DNA from: Cryobacterium luteum
GTDB lineage: Bacteria; Actinomycetota; Actinomycetes; Actinomycetales; Microbacteriaceae
DNA: 64,000 bases
Assembly: GCF_900110125.1 (NCBI RefSeq)
Contig: NZ_FOCN01000008.1
Location: 62,001 to 126,000, forward strand
Direction of reading: 5' to 3'
Below, piece after piece: positions 18,058-27,824 of the stretch. The notes under the pieces are model-generated. The model saw only the letters and a program-made list of their open reading frames with translations, searched no databases and was not told the origin of the DNA. A program made the position numbers and the translations under genes. Numbering within the stretch: position 1 is the first letter of the stretch; every line of letters starts with the position of its first letter.

Positions 18058-19002
18058 TCAGCGCACCGCGTGCAGCCGGGCCAGGTCGGCCGCGCCGACC
18101 ACCCCCGCATCATTGACGAGCTGGGCGATCGCGAACTCCGCCTCAGGGTGATAGCCGCGCGCCGGCAGATAGTCGAGGTAGGCCGCCTTGATCGGTTCGA
18201 GCAGCAGGTCGCCGGCGGCGGCCACTCCCCCGCCGAACACGAACACCTGAGGGTCGAGCACCGCGCCAAGGCTCGCGCAGGCCTGTCCGAGCACGCCGCC
18301 CAGTTGGCGCAGCGCGGCAAGGGCGCCGCCGTCGCCGTCCTGGATCAGCCGTCCGACTTCTTTGCCGGTGAGTTTGCCTCGCCGCTCGCGGGCGCCGGCC
18401 AGACCGAGTCCGATGCCGCCGGCATCCGCGAATTCGTTGGCGATGCGCAGCAGCGCCCGACCCGATCCGTACTGTTCCAGGCAGCCGTGGGCACCGCAGC
18501 CGCAGGGCAGCCCGTCGGGCACCACGCGCAGGTGACCCAGCTCGGCGCCGGCGCCGAAACCGCCGCGGAACAGGGCGTTGTTAGTCACGATCGCACCGCC
18601 GACGCCGGTGCCGATGGTGAGGGTGACCATGTCGGTGTACGCACGTCCGGCGCCGAACCGAAATTCAGCCCAGCCGGCGGCGTTTGCGTCGTTCTCGATG
18701 ATGATGGGCAGGTCGAGCCGGGCCTCGAGCTTGTCCCTGAACGGCTCGTTACGCCAGCTGATGTTCGGGGCGTAGTAGACCGTCGACTGGGCCGAGTCGA
18801 TGAATCCGGCCGCAGCGACCCCTGCCGCCACGACATCCTCGCCCTCGGACAGGCCCAGAATCATAGCGACGACGGTGTCCTCGATCTCGCCCGGGCTTCC
18901 CGGCGTGGTCGGCTGTCGATCAGAGCGGATGATGCTGCCCGCCTCGTCGACGAGTGCACCGGCAATCTTGGTGCCCCCGATATCGATACCTATGGCGTGC
19001 AC
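18058..19002 (-). CDS. glk: ROK-family glucokinase
   Basis: This cytoplasmic kinase phosphorylates glucose (or a related sugar) with ATP. The GTG at 19002 was chosen because AAAGG lies upstream and the product then begins with the phosphate-binding GIDIGGTKIAG. The 314-residue protein has the ROK signature with the zinc-binding pattern CGCGAHGCLEQYGSG and the sugar-contacting EFRFGAGRAY region. A longer frame upstream has no ribosome binding site. It is divergent from the acyl-CoA synthetase gene. Exact sugar specificity is inferred from the family. Confidence 0.85.
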   Translation of the reverse strand: MHAIGIDIGGTKIAGALVDEAGSIIRSDRQPTTPGSPGEIEDTVVAMILGLSEGEDVVAAGVAAAGFIDSAQSTVYYAPNISWRNEPFRDKLEARLDLPIIIENDANAAGWAEFRFGAGRAYTDMVTLTIGTGVGGAIVTNNALFRGGFGAGAELGHLRVVPDGLPCGCGAHGCLEQYGSGRALLRIANEFADAGGIGLGLAGARERRGKLTGKEVGRLIQDGDGGALAALRQLGGVLGQACASLGAVLDPQVFVFGGGVAAAGDLLLEPIKAAYLDYLPARGYHPEAEFAIAQLVNDAGVVGAADLARLHAVR

Positions 19003-19173
19003 GGGGCACCTTTCGTTCGGGTGAGCGGATAGTGGACTAAAGGGACCGGGCGGCGATGCCTGACACCATCTAGAGTGTAGTAAACCAGTTTGCCGCTGCA
19101 TGAAACACCCGCTCACTGCAGACATTTGGTTGCAGGGGCAGTGAATTGTTCAGCCGGTACCGAAGGAGCTACC

Positions 19174-21006
19174 GTGAAACAGTTTGAAATGCCCGCCGTC
19201 GTTCCCGCCGATCCTGGCGCCAACATCACCGACCTGCTCATGGACCGCCTCGCCGCGACTCCGGACCTCGTACTGTTCTCGCTTCCCCGGAACGGCCAGT
19301 GGCTGCCCGTCACCACCCGGGAGTTCCACGCTCAGGTTGTGGCACTGGCCAAGGGCCTTGTTGCCGCCGGCATCGAACCCGGCGACAAGATCGGGCTGAT
19401 CTGCAAGACCCGCTATGAGTGGACCCTGATCGACTTCGCCGTCTGGTTCGCCGGGGCCGTTCTGGTGCCCGTCTACGAGACCAGCTCGCCCAGCCAGGTG
19501 CAGTGGAACCTCAGCGACTCCGGCGCCCTGGCCGTCATTGTCGAAACCGCCGACCATTTTGCCCGGTTCGATGAGGTACACCCGGAGTTGCCGGACATCC
19601 GTTCGGTCTGGCAGATCGATCTCGGCGACCTTGACAAGCTCGTTGCCGGGGGCGTCAACGTGACGGATGCTGAAATCGAACGCCGCCGCGCTCTCGCCGT
19701 TGGCGACGACATTGCCACCCTCATCTATACCTCCGGATCGACCGGCAAACCCAAGGGCTGCGTGCTCACCCATGCGAACTTCCTCGAAACCAGCCGCAAC
19801 GCAGCGGTTGCGCTTCGGGAAGTCCTGGTTCACCCCGACGGCGCCTCCACCCTGCTGTTCATCACCACCGCCCACGTTTTTGCACGATTCATCTCGGTGC
19901 TCTGCGTGCACGCCGGAGTGCGCGTCGGCCATCAGGCCGACACCAAAACGCTGCTGGCCGCACTCGGCAGCTTTCAACCGACCTTTCTGCTCGCGGTTCC
20001 GCGGGTCTTCGAAAAGGTCTACAATTCGGCCCAGCAGAAGGCCGTCGCCGGCGGCAAGGGCAAGATCTTCGACGCTGCCGCGCACGTGGCCGTCGAGCAC
20101 TCCAAGCTTGAGCAAGCCGGAACGTCGATTCCACTCGGCATGAAGATCAAGTTCGCCCTGTTCGACAAGCTGGTGTACAGCAAACTACGCGCCGCGATGG
20201 GTGGCAAAGTCGTCTGGGCGGTCTCCGGTTCCGCCCCGCTCGGCGCCCACCTCGGGCACTTCTTCAAGAGCCTCGGTATCGTCATTCTTGAGGGCTACGG
20301 CCTGACCGAGACGACGGCTCCGGCAACAGTTGGGCTCGCCACCCGGGCCAAAATCGGTACCGTCGGACCGCCGCTGCCCGGCGTCTCGGTGCGCGTGATG
20401 GATGACGGCGAGATCGAGGTGAAGGGTGTCAACGTCTTCAAGGAATACTGGAAGAACCCGGAGGCCACCGCTGCCACCTTCGACGACGGCTGGTTGAAGA
20501 CCGGCGACATCGGCGACTTGGACGCCGACGGCTTTCTCACCATCACCGGGCGCAAGAAGGAGATCATCGTGACGGCCGGCGGCAAGAATGTCGCTCCGGC
20601 CGCGCTCGAAGACCCGATCCGCGCAAATCCGCTGATCGGCCAGGTCGTCGTGGTGGGCGACCAGAAGCCGTTCATCGGCGCGATCATCACCCTCGACCCC
20701 GACATGCTGCCGGTCTGGCTGAACAACCACCAGGAGGATGCCGGCATGTCGCTCGCACAGGCATCCGTCAACAAGTCTGTGCTGGCGGAGATTCAGCGCG
20801 CGGTCGACCATGCCAATGAGGGCGTGTCCCGGGCGGAGTCGATTCGCAAGTTCACCCTGCTGCCAATTGAATTCACCGAGGACAGCGGGCACCTGACGCC
20901 GAAAATGAGTATCAAGCGCAACATCATTCTGCGGGACTTCGCCGGTGAGATCGAGACGATGTACTCGAACGCGCCTGCTACTGAGGGAATTTCACTGCGC
21001 GAGTAG
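19174..21006 (+). CDS. Long-chain fatty acid--CoA ligase, FadD15-like
   Basis: This AMP-forming enzyme activates fatty acids to acyl-CoA. The GTG at 19174 is preceded by GAAGGAG; the longer frame from 19090 lacks such a site. The 610-residue protein has the P-loop YTSGSTGKPKGCVLTHANF, GYGLTETTAPATVGL, the hinge motif GWLKTGDIGDLDADGFLTITGR (spanning the A8 region) and a C-terminal lysine region. A fadD15 gene also lies near aroG and plsC in mycobacteria. Confidence 0.92.
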   Translation: MKQFEMPAVVPADPGANITDLLMDRLAATPDLVLFSLPRNGQWLPVTTREFHAQVVALAKGLVAAGIEPGDKIGLICKTRYEWTLIDFAVWFAGAVLVPVYETSSPSQVQWNLSDSGALAVIVETADHFARFDEVHPELPDIRSVWQIDLGDLDKLVAGGVNVTDAEIERRRALAVGDDIATLIYTSGSTGKPKGCVLTHANFLETSRNAAVALREVLVHPDGASTLLFITTAHVFARFISVLCVHAGVRVGHQADTKTLLAALGSFQPTFLLAVPRVFEKVYNSAQQKAVAGGKGKIFDAAAHVAVEHSKLEQAGTSIPLGMKIKFALFDKLVYSKLRAAMGGKVVWAVSGSAPLGAHLGHFFKSLGIVILEGYGLTETTAPATVGLATRAKIGTVGPPLPGVSVRVMDDGEIEVKGVNVFKEYWKNPEATAATFDDGWLKTGDIGDLDADGFLTITGRKKEIIVTAGGKNVAPAALEDPIRANPLIGQVVVVGDQKPFIGAIITLDPDMLPVWLNNHQEDAGMSLAQASVNKSVLAEIQRAVDHANEGVSRAESIRKFTLLPIEFTEDSGHLTPKMSIKRNIILRDFAGEIETMYSNAPATEGISLRE

Positions 21007-21123
21007 TTTGAGGCGGGCCCGGCTCTGCGTATTCATTGGTCGGGCTCAGTGCGGTTCTGGTGGGTCGGGTTGCGTTCGCGCCCGGCCCAGCTCAATTTCT
21101 GACGGGTCGGGCCCGGGAAAAGC

Positions 21124-21166
21124 ATTCCGCTCCCCGCTCAGACATGCAACTCGCAACTCCGCGAAA
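21124..21166 (-). repeat. Structured intergenic repeat, copy B (hairpin missing)
   Basis: On the minus strand the left flank TTCGCGGAGTTGCGAGTT joins directly through two bases to the right flank ATGTCTGAGCGGGGAGCGGA, so the central hairpin present in copies A and C is absent. The copy lies inside another inverted repeat, CCGGGAAAAG (21113-21122) and CTTTTCCCGG (21169-21178). Confidence 0.55.
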
Positions 21167-21252
21167 CACTTTTCCCGGTCCCTCATGCTTGAGGCTTCGC
21201 CCGAGCCCCGGCAGTGTTCCAACCGAAGAGATTGAAACGGTGAGCAGGCGGG

Positions 21253-21744
21253 CTAGAACCAGGTGGACTCTCGGATTTCCTTCATGGCGGCACGGCGGTT
21301 CTCTTTGTCCAAGCGGTCGATGTAGAGGTAGCCGTCGAGGTGATCGGTTTCGTGCTGCAAAGCCTGGGCCATGATTCCGGTGCCGGAGAGTTCGACGGGA
21401 TTGCTATCGAGGTCGATGCCGGCGACGCGGGCGAAGGGGTAGCGCTTGGTGGGGTACCAGAGGCCGGGCACCGAGAGGCAGCCCTCGTCAACGAGCTCGG
21501 GTTCGCCGGAGAGCTCGATGACGGTGGGGTTGAGGATATAGCCGACGACGCCGTCGACGTTATAGCTGAACGCACGCAGGTTCACGCCGATCTGGGAGGC
21601 GGCGACGCCGGCCCGCCCGGGCAGGCGCACGCTGTCGACGAGGTCCTGCACGAGGCCGCGTACCCGGTCGTCGATAGTCGCGATCGGGTCGGAGGCGGTC
21701 TTCAGCACCGGATCTCCGAAGAGACGGATCTGGCGTTCGGGCAC
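21253..21744 (-). CDS. def: Peptide deformylase
   Basis: This metalloenzyme removes the formyl group from nascent N-terminal methionine. Start GTG at 21744 follows GAGGAG at good spacing, giving [13 protein letters not shown]; the longer upstream frame has no such support. The 163-residue product has all three family motifs, in slightly divergent form: GVAASQIG (usually GVGLAAPQIG), DEGCLSVPG and QHETDHLDG, which supplies the metal-binding Cys and two His. It lies 55 bp beyond the stop of the MinD-like gene on the same strand. Confidence 0.92.
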   Translation of the reverse strand: MPERQIRLFGDPVLKTASDPIATIDDRVRGLVQDLVDSVRLPGRAGVAASQIGVNLRAFSYNVDGVVGYILNPTVIELSGEPELVDEGCLSVPGLWYPTKRYPFARVAGIDLDSNPVELSGTGIMAQALQHETDHLDGYLYIDRLDKENRRAAMKEIRESTWF

Positions 21745-21799
21745 GGGGAAACTCCTCGGTAGGGCGGGTGGTGACGCGCGAGCGACGGGCGGCGGCCGG

Positions 21800-23266
21800 C
21801 TACGGGTTGCGGTCGGTGGGCAGACCCTCGACGACGAGCTCGGCGAGCGTTCGGGCGGCGAGCCGGGTGATCGGCTTGAGGTCTTTGTACGACACGACGC
21901 TGCCGGCGGCGAGCTGGGGGTCGTAGGGAATGCGCACAATTTCGCGGACCCGGGAGCGGAAGTGCGACTCGATCTCCTCGAGCCGCACCAGGTTGGTGCC
22001 CTGGGTGGCGGTGTTGAGCGCAACGATGGCGTTGCGCACAAGGTCACCGTAGCCGTTCGCTTCGAGCCAGGTCAGCGTCTCGGAGGCCAGGCGGGCCTCG
22101 TCGACGCTGCCGCCGGAGACGATCACAATGGAGTCGGCACGTTGCAGGGTGGCCCGCATGACCGAGTGCACGATGCCGGTGCCGCAGTCGGTGAGGGCGA
22201 TCGAGTAGTAGCGGGCCGCGAGGTCGGCGACCACGTTGTAGTCGTTCTCGTCGAACGCTTCCGAGAGCAGCGGGTCGGTGTCGGAGGCGAGGATGTCAAG
22301 GCGGGTCTCGTCGCGGGAGACGAGCGCGGAGAAATCGGTGAAGTTGCCGATCGACGCGGCCTTCGACACGACGTCGCGCACGGTCGACCGGGTCTGCTTG
22401 CTGACCCGCTCCGAGAGGGTGCCGCGGTCGGGATTGGCGTCGATGGCGATGATGCGGTCGTCGCGGGCATCGGCCAGGGCCATGCCGAGAAGCGTCGTGA
22501 CGGTGGTCTTACCGACGCCGCCCTTGCGAGTGAGGATGGGCACGAAACGGGTGCCGCCCTCGAACTGGCGGCGGATGCGTTCGCTCATCTCCTTGTACGC
22601 CTGCACCTTGGCGGAGTCGCCGAGGTTGACCAGGTGCAGGGTGGCCGCGTAGACGAATTCGGGCCAGGCGCCTTGCGGCGCTTTTCGAGTCTTGCGGTTG
22701 ACGGCGAGCAGGCGATCCGACGTCAGCATGGCCGCCGACTCGGGAGCTGTGCTGCTCTCGGAGCGCACGCGGTCGCGCCGAACGGATGCGGCGGCATCCG
22801 TTCTCGAGAGCGATTCGATCGCCGAACTGGCCCCGGCAGCGCGGGCCGGCGCGGGAGTACTGATCTCGATGGTGTGGGTGGCCGGGGTCGACACGAACCG
22901 GGTGGTCGGCGTGACGGCACCGCTGACGGCGGTCGAGCGACCGGGGGCGGCCACCGTGCGACGCGGCCCGGCGGGCAGTTCGATCGGTACGCTCAGACTT
23001 TCGGGCAGGGAGGCCGCGAGGTTGTCGATCGTGTGCGGTGGCAGTTCGCTGTGGTAGCTGTCACCGTCGAAGTTGGCCCGGTCGACACTGGCCCGGTCGA
23101 CACTGGCCCGGTCGAAGTTGGCACCGGTGTAACCGTCTCCGCGGTTGTCGTCGCCGCGCTGGTCCCCGCCGGTGGTGTTGGCGTTGTCGCGCTCGTCGCG
23201 GGTTCGCCGGGCGGCAGACACCGGGCGTGCAGGCGCGCTTTGGTCGTCACTACGTTTGTCTGACAC
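21800..23266 (-). CDS. MinD/ParA-like ATPase with disordered N-terminal region
   Basis: The C-terminal half (from about residue 215) is a deviant Walker A ATPase: [20 protein letters not shown], then [16 protein letters not shown] and [13 protein letters not shown]. The first about 200 residues are charged, Gly/Asp/Ala-rich and probably disordered, and include the tandem RASVD repeat. Proteins of this architecture in actinobacteria are annotated as MinD-like or EspI-like ATPases for localisation or secretion; the partner is not evident here. A Shine-Dalgarno (GAGGA) precedes the GTG. Confidence 0.8.
   Translation of the reverse strand: MSDKRSDDQSAPARPVSAARRTRDERDNANTTGGDQRGDDNRGDGYTGANFDRASVDRASVDRANFDGDSYHSELPPHTIDNLAASLPESLSVPIELPAGPRRTVAAPGRSTAVSGAVTPTTRFVSTPATHTIEISTPAPARAAGASSAIESLSRTDAAASVRRDRVRSESSTAPESAAMLTSDRLLAVNRKTRKAPQGAWPEFVYAATLHLVNLGDSAKVQAYKEMSERIRRQFEGGTRFVPILTRKGGVGKTTVTTLLGMALADARDDRIIAIDANPDRGTLSERVSKQTRSTVRDVVSKAASIGNFTDFSALVSRDETRLDILASDTDPLLSEAFDENDYNVVADLAARYYSIALTDCGTGIVHSVMRATLQRADSIVIVSGGSVDEARLASETLTWLEANGYGDLVRNAIVALNTATQGTNLVRLEEIESHFRSRVREIVRIPYDPQLAAGSVVSYKDLKPITRLAARTLAELVVEGLPTDRNP
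23085..23125 (-). repeat. 15-bp tandem coding repeat in the MinD-like gene
   Basis: The unit GTCGACACTGGCCCG occurs twice in tandem with related half-units on both sides, encoding the repeated (R)ASVD/ANFD segment of the disordered N-terminal region. Confidence 0.6.
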
Positions 23267-23301
23267 GGTACATCCTCAACTGGTCGATAACGGCCCTAAT
23301 C

Positions 23302-26300
23302 TTAGCGCGGGCGCACCGTGACCAGCAGATCGCCCGCATCCACCTGCTGCGTGTGCGGGATGGCAACGCGTTCGATGGTTCCCGCGATCGGTGAGGTGAT
23401 GGCGGCTTCCATTTTCATGGCTTCGATCGAGGCGACGCTCTGGCCGGCTTCGACCTGGGCACCTTCTTCGACCTGCAGGGTGACCACGCCGGAGAAGGGG
23501 GCCGCGATCTCGCCGGGCTGGTTCGCATCCGCTTTCTCGGCAATTTTGGTCTGCACGGTGATGCTGGTGTCGCGCACGAACACGGGGCGGAGCTGGCCGT
23601 TGAGGATGGTCATGACGGTGCGCATGCCCTTGTCGTCGGCTTCGCCGATGGCTTCCAGGCCCACGTAGAGACGCACGCCCTTGGCGATTTCCACGGCATG
23701 TTCCTGGCCCTGCTGCAGGCCGTAGAGGTAGTCGACGGTGTCGATGACGGAGAGGTCACCGTACGTTTCCCTGACCTGTTCGAACTGGCGAGTCGGGGCG
23801 GGGAACAACAGCTGGTTGAGCATCGCGCGCCGCTCGGCACTCGTGGCCTCGAGCGCGGTGCGCTCCCCCGCAGTGATCTCGGTGATGCCGACGCGCACGT
23901 TACGTCCGGCGAGCACCTTGGTGCGGAAGGGTTCCGGCCAGCCGCCGGGCAGGTCGCCGAGCTCGCCGGCCATGAACCCGATGACGGAGTCTGGCACGTC
24001 GTAGTTGCCCGGATTCTGCTCGAAGTCGGCCGGGTCGGCTTTCACCGCGGCGAGGTAGAGAGCGAGGTCGCCGACGACCTTCGACGACGGGGTGACCTTG
24101 GGCACCCGGCCCAGGATGGTGTTCGCCGCGGTATACATGTCTTCGATCAGCTCGAAGTGGTCGGCCAGACCGAGCGCGACGGCCTGGGTACGCAGGTTTG
24201 ACAGCTGCCCGCCCGGGATCTCGTGCGAGTACACCCGGCCGGTCGGCGCACTCAGGCCCGATTCGAACGGGCCGTACAGGGTGCGCACGGCTTCCCAGTA
24301 GGGTTCGAGGTCGGTTGTCGCCTTGAGCGAAATGCCGGTGTCACGTTCGGTGTGGGCGAGGGCAGCGACGAGAGAGGATGCCGATGGCTGGCTGGTCGTG
24401 CCCGCCATCGGAGCGGAGGCCACGTCGACGGCGTCCGCACCGGCCCGCGCGGCGGCCAGCAGCGTCGCGAGCTGGCCGCCGGGGGTGTCGTGGGTGTGCA
24501 CGTGCACGGGCAGGTCGAACCGTTCGCGGAACGCGGCCACGAGTTTCTCGGCCGCGCTCGGCCGGAGCAGCCCGGCCATGTCCTTGATGCCGATCACGTG
24601 GGCGCCGCTGGCGACGATCTGGTCGGCCAGGCGCAGGTAGTAGTCGAGGGTGTAGAGGTTCTCGGCCGGGTCGAGCAGGTCGCCGGTGTAGCAGACGGCG
24701 ACTTCGGCCACAGCGGTGCCGGTGTTCAGCACCGCGTCGATCGCCGGGCGCATCTGCGACACGTCGTTGAGCGCGTCGAAGATGCGGAAGATGTCGACGC
24801 CGGTGTCGGCCGCTTCGCGCACGAAAGCGTCGGTCACCTCGGTCGGATACGGGGTGTAGCCCACGGTGTTGCGGCCGCGCAGCAGCATTTGCAGGTTGAT
24901 GTTCGGCAGCGCTTCCCGCAGGCTCGCCAGGCGCTCCCACGGGTCTTCGCCGAGGAACCGCAACGCCACATCATAGGTCGCGCCGCCCCAGGCTTCGACC
25001 GAGAGCAGTTGCGGCGTCAGGCGCGCCACATAGGGCGCCACGGCAACGAGGTCTTTCGTGCGCACGCGGGTCGCGAGCAGTGACTGGTGGGCGTCGCGAA
25101 AGGTGGTGTCGGTCACGGCCAGCGCGGTCTGGGCGCGTAAGGAGGCGGCGAACCGGGTGGGGCCGAGCAGTTGCAACTTCTGGCGGGAGCCGTCGGGGGC
25201 TGCGGTCGTGATGTCGAGCTGAGGCAGCTTGTCGCGCGGGTGCACCGTGGTCGGCGGCACCCCGTTGGGCTGGTTCACGGTGACCTCGGCGAGCCAATTC
25301 AGAATCTTCGTACCGCGGTCCTTGGATTCCCGACCACGCAGCAGTTCCGGGCGCTCGTCGATGAAGGAAGTACTCAGGTCGCCGGCGGCGAAGTCGGGGT
25401 CGTCGAGGACGGCCTGCAGGAAGGAGATGTTGGTGGAGACGCCGCGAATACGAAACTCCGCCAGCGCCCGCTTGGACCGCACCACGGCGGCGGCATAGTC
25501 GCGGCCGCGGCAGGTGAGCTTGGCGAGCATCGAGTCGAAGTGCGGGCTGATCTGCGCGCCCGTGTTGACCGTGCCACCGTCCAAACGGATGCCGGCGCCG
25601 CCCGGTGAGCGATAGGTGGTGATCTTGCCGGTGTCGGGTCGGAACCCGGCAGCGGGGTCCTCGGTCGTGATGCGGCACTGCAGGGCCGCGCCGCGCAGCC
25701 GGATCTCGCCCTGGGTCAGGCCGATCTCTGCGAGGGTCTCCCCCGCAGCAATGCGGATCTGGGCCTGCACGAGGTCGACATCGGTGACCTCTTCGGTCAC
25801 GGTGTGCTCCACCTGGATGCGCGGGTTCATCTCGATGAACACGTGCTGCCCGGCGCGTTCTCCGACGGTGTCGAGCAGGAATTCTACGGTGCCGGCGTTG
25901 ACGTAGCCGATCGACCGGGCGAACTTGATGGCGTCGGCGTAGAGCTGCACCCGAATCTCATCACTGAGGTTCGGTGCCGGGGCGATCTCGATGACCTTCT
26001 GGTGGCGACGCTGCACCGAGCAGTCCCGCTCGAACAGGTGCACCGTCTCACCGGAGGCATCCGCGAGAATCTGCACCTCGATGTGTCGCGGGCGCAGCAC
26101 GGCCGCTTCGAGGAACATCGTGGCGTCGCCGAAGGCGCTCTTCGCCTCGCGCATGGCCTCTTCGAGCGCTCCGCGCAGCTCGCTCTTCTTCGCGACGCGA
26201 CGCATGCCGCGCCCGCCGCCGCCGGCGACGGCCTTGGCGAAGATGGGGAAGCCGATCTCATCGGCCTGGCTGATTAGAAGTTCAACATCGGTCGACGGCT

Positions 26301-26706
26301 GCGTCGACTGGAGCACGGGAACGCCGGCTGCGATAGCGTGTTCCTTCGCGGTGACCTTGTTGCCGGCCATTTCGAGCACGTCGGCGCCCGGGCCGATGAA
26401 GGTGATGCCGGCTGCCGCCGCAGCATCCGCTAATTCGGGGTTTTCCGACAGAAAACCGTAGCCGGGGTAGATGGCGTCGGCGCCACATTCCTTGGCCACA
26501 CGGATGATTTCACTCACGTCGAGATACGCGCGAACCGGATGCCCCACCTCACCAATTTGGTACGCCTCGTCCGCTTTCAACCGGTGCAGAGAGTTGCGAT
26601 CCTCGAACGGGAACACCGCCACGGTCTTGGCTCCGAGCTCGTAAGCCGCGCGCATGGCGCGGATTGCGATCTCTCCACGGTTGGCAACAAGGATTTTCTC
26701 AAACAT
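23302..26706 (-). CDS. pyc: Pyruvate carboxylase
   Basis: This biotin enzyme makes oxaloacetate from pyruvate and bicarbonate to refill the citric acid cycle. The ATG at 26706 has GAAAGG seven bases upstream and gives the standard MFEKILVANRGEIAIRAMR start. The 1134-residue protein has the biotin carboxylase domain (GGGGRGMRRV loop, EMNPRIQVEHTVTEE), the carboxyltransferase barrel (TDTTFRDAHQSLLATRVR, HTHDTPGGQ) and the C-terminal biotinyl domain with the EAMKMEA site. It is divergent from a parA-like gene. Confidence 0.97.
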   Translation of the reverse strand: MFEKILVANRGEIAIRAMRAAYELGAKTVAVFPFEDRNSLHRLKADEAYQIGEVGHPVRAYLDVSEIIRVAKECGADAIYPGYGFLSENPELADAAAAAGITFIGPGADVLEMAGNKVTAKEHAIAAGVPVLQSTQPSTDVELLISQADEIGFPIFAKAVAGGGGRGMRRVAKKSELRGALEEAMREAKSAFGDATMFLEAAVLRPRHIEVQILADASGETVHLFERDCSVQRRHQKVIEIAPAPNLSDEIRVQLYADAIKFARSIGYVNAGTVEFLLDTVGERAGQHVFIEMNPRIQVEHTVTEEVTDVDLVQAQIRIAAGETLAEIGLTQGEIRLRGAALQCRITTEDPAAGFRPDTGKITTYRSPGGAGIRLDGGTVNTGAQISPHFDSMLAKLTCRGRDYAAAVVRSKRALAEFRIRGVSTNISFLQAVLDDPDFAAGDLSTSFIDERPELLRGRESKDRGTKILNWLAEVTVNQPNGVPPTTVHPRDKLPQLDITTAAPDGSRQKLQLLGPTRFAASLRAQTALAVTDTTFRDAHQSLLATRVRTKDLVAVAPYVARLTPQLLSVEAWGGATYDVALRFLGEDPWERLASLREALPNINLQMLLRGRNTVGYTPYPTEVTDAFVREAADTGVDIFRIFDALNDVSQMRPAIDAVLNTGTAVAEVAVCYTGDLLDPAENLYTLDYYLRLADQIVASGAHVIGIKDMAGLLRPSAAEKLVAAFRERFDLPVHVHTHDTPGGQLATLLAAARAGADAVDVASAPMAGTTSQPSASSLVAALAHTERDTGISLKATTDLEPYWEAVRTLYGPFESGLSAPTGRVYSHEIPGGQLSNLRTQAVALGLADHFELIEDMYTAANTILGRVPKVTPSSKVVGDLALYLAAVKADPADFEQNPGNYDVPDSVIGFMAGELGDLPGGWPEPFRTKVLAGRNVRVGITEITAGERTALEATSAERRAMLNQLLFPAPTRQFEQVRETYGDLSVIDTVDYLYGLQQGQEHAVEIAKGVRLYVGLEAIGEADDKGMRTVMTILNGQLRPVFVRDTSITVQTKIAEKADANQPGEIAAPFSGVVTLQVEEGAQVEAGQSVASIEAMKMEAAITSPIAGTIERVAIPHTQQVDAGDLLVTVRPR

Positions 26707-26784
26707 GCAAGCCTTTCGAGGGCGTACGCGGCGCACAGCTAACGGTTAGGTTCTCTAACACTAGTGAAGGTAACGTTGCTACTC

Positions 26785-27597
26785 ATGCACGTACTCAGCG
26801 TAAGTTCCCTTAAGGGTGGTGTCGGCAAGACCACGGTGACCCTTGGTCTTGCTTCTGCTGCCTTCGCCCGTGGCGTGCGAACACTCGTTGTGGATCTTGA
26901 TCCGCAGTCCGATGTGTCAACCGGCATGGATATCCAGGTAGCCGGTCACCTCAACGTCGCCGATGTTCTCGCTTCGCCCAAGGAGAAAACCGTTCGCGCG
27001 GCCATCGCCCCGAGTGGGTGGACGCGCAACCGTCCCGGCACGATCGACGTCATGATCGGCAGCCCGTCGGCGATCAACTTCGACGGTCCGCACCCGAGCA
27101 TCCGCGACATCTGGAAGCTTGAAGAGGCACTCTCGACGATCGAGAAAGATTACGAGCTCGTGCTGATCGACTGCGCGCCCTCCCTGAACGCCCTCACGCG
27201 CACAGCGTGGGCCGCGAGTGACCGTGTCGCCGTCGTCACCGAGCCCGGCCTGTTCTCCGTCGCTGCGGCCGACCGTGCGCTGCGCGCGATCGAAGAAATC
27301 CGTCGGGGGCTGAGCCCGCGACTGCAGCCGCTCGGCATTATCGTCAACCGGGCCCGCACCGCCTCGCTGGAGCACCAGTTTCGGATCAAGGAACTGCGCG
27401 ACATGTTCGGCCCGCTCGTGCTGACCCCGCAGCTGCCGGAGCGCACCTCGCTGCAGCAGGCGCAGGGCGCCGCGAAGCCGCTGCACATCTGGCCCGGTGA
27501 CAGCGCTCTCGAAATGGCGGGCTTCTTCGACCAGCTGCTCGACCGGGTGCTGCGCACGGCGCGCATCGGTGAGTACGCCGAGGCTCCTGCGGTCTGA
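26785..27597 (+). CDS. ParA/Soj-family ATPase
   Basis: The product starts [20 protein letters not shown], with the deviant Walker A motif directly at the N-terminus, then VVDLDPQSDVSTGM and LIDCAPSLNALTRTA. It has about 270 residues, the normal ParA size. A longer frame from 26764 adds seven residues but lacks support. TAACGT ends eight bases before the ATG, so the mRNA may be leaderless. No parB or parS site is nearby, so a role in chromosome partition is not shown; it may instead position another cargo. Confidence 0.85.
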   Translation: MHVLSVSSLKGGVGKTTVTLGLASAAFARGVRTLVVDLDPQSDVSTGMDIQVAGHLNVADVLASPKEKTVRAAIAPSGWTRNRPGTIDVMIGSPSAINFDGPHPSIRDIWKLEEALSTIEKDYELVLIDCAPSLNALTRTAWAASDRVAVVTEPGLFSVAAADRALRAIEEIRRGLSPRLQPLGIIVNRARTASLEHQFRIKELRDMFGPLVLTPQLPERTSLQQAQGAAKPLHIWPGDSALEMAGFFDQLLDRVLRTARIGEYAEAPAV

Positions 27598-27670
27598 GTC
27601 GAGCCTGCGCTTCTGCGAGGTCGCTGACTCGGCACTTGCGGCGTCGCGGGGTGATTTGGGGGCGATGCGG

Positions 27671-27770
27671 GGGCAGTCATCTGCTCCTCGGCTCAGACAT
27701 CGCCGTTGGTCCGGTGGAATCCGAATAAAGCGCTCGGATTCCGCCTCCGGAACGGCGAAACTCGCACCCC
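27671..27770 (-). repeat. Structured intergenic repeat, copy C
   Basis: On the minus strand: flank TGCGAGTTTCGCCGTTCC, outer stem TCGCCGTT/AACGGCGA (27700-27758), inner stem GGAATCCGA/TCGGATTCC, loop GCGCTTTAT, then the right flank GATGTCTGAGCCGAGGAGCA. The loop CGCTTT and both flanks match copy A, whereas the stems differ in sequence but still pair. Confidence 0.6.
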
Positions 27771-27824
27771 GCAGACAACCGCCCCCCGCATCGACTTCGG
27801 GATGGGCGCGTTCCCGATGCGATT

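Noticed and set aside
21745-22047. N-terminal extension of peptide deformylase
   Set aside because: The extension is low-complexity, overlaps the 3' end of the MinD-like gene and the internal GTG has a good Shine-Dalgarno.
26764-26784. Upstream start for the ParA-like gene
   Set aside because: It only adds seven residues before the usual ParA N-terminus and lacks a better ribosome binding site.
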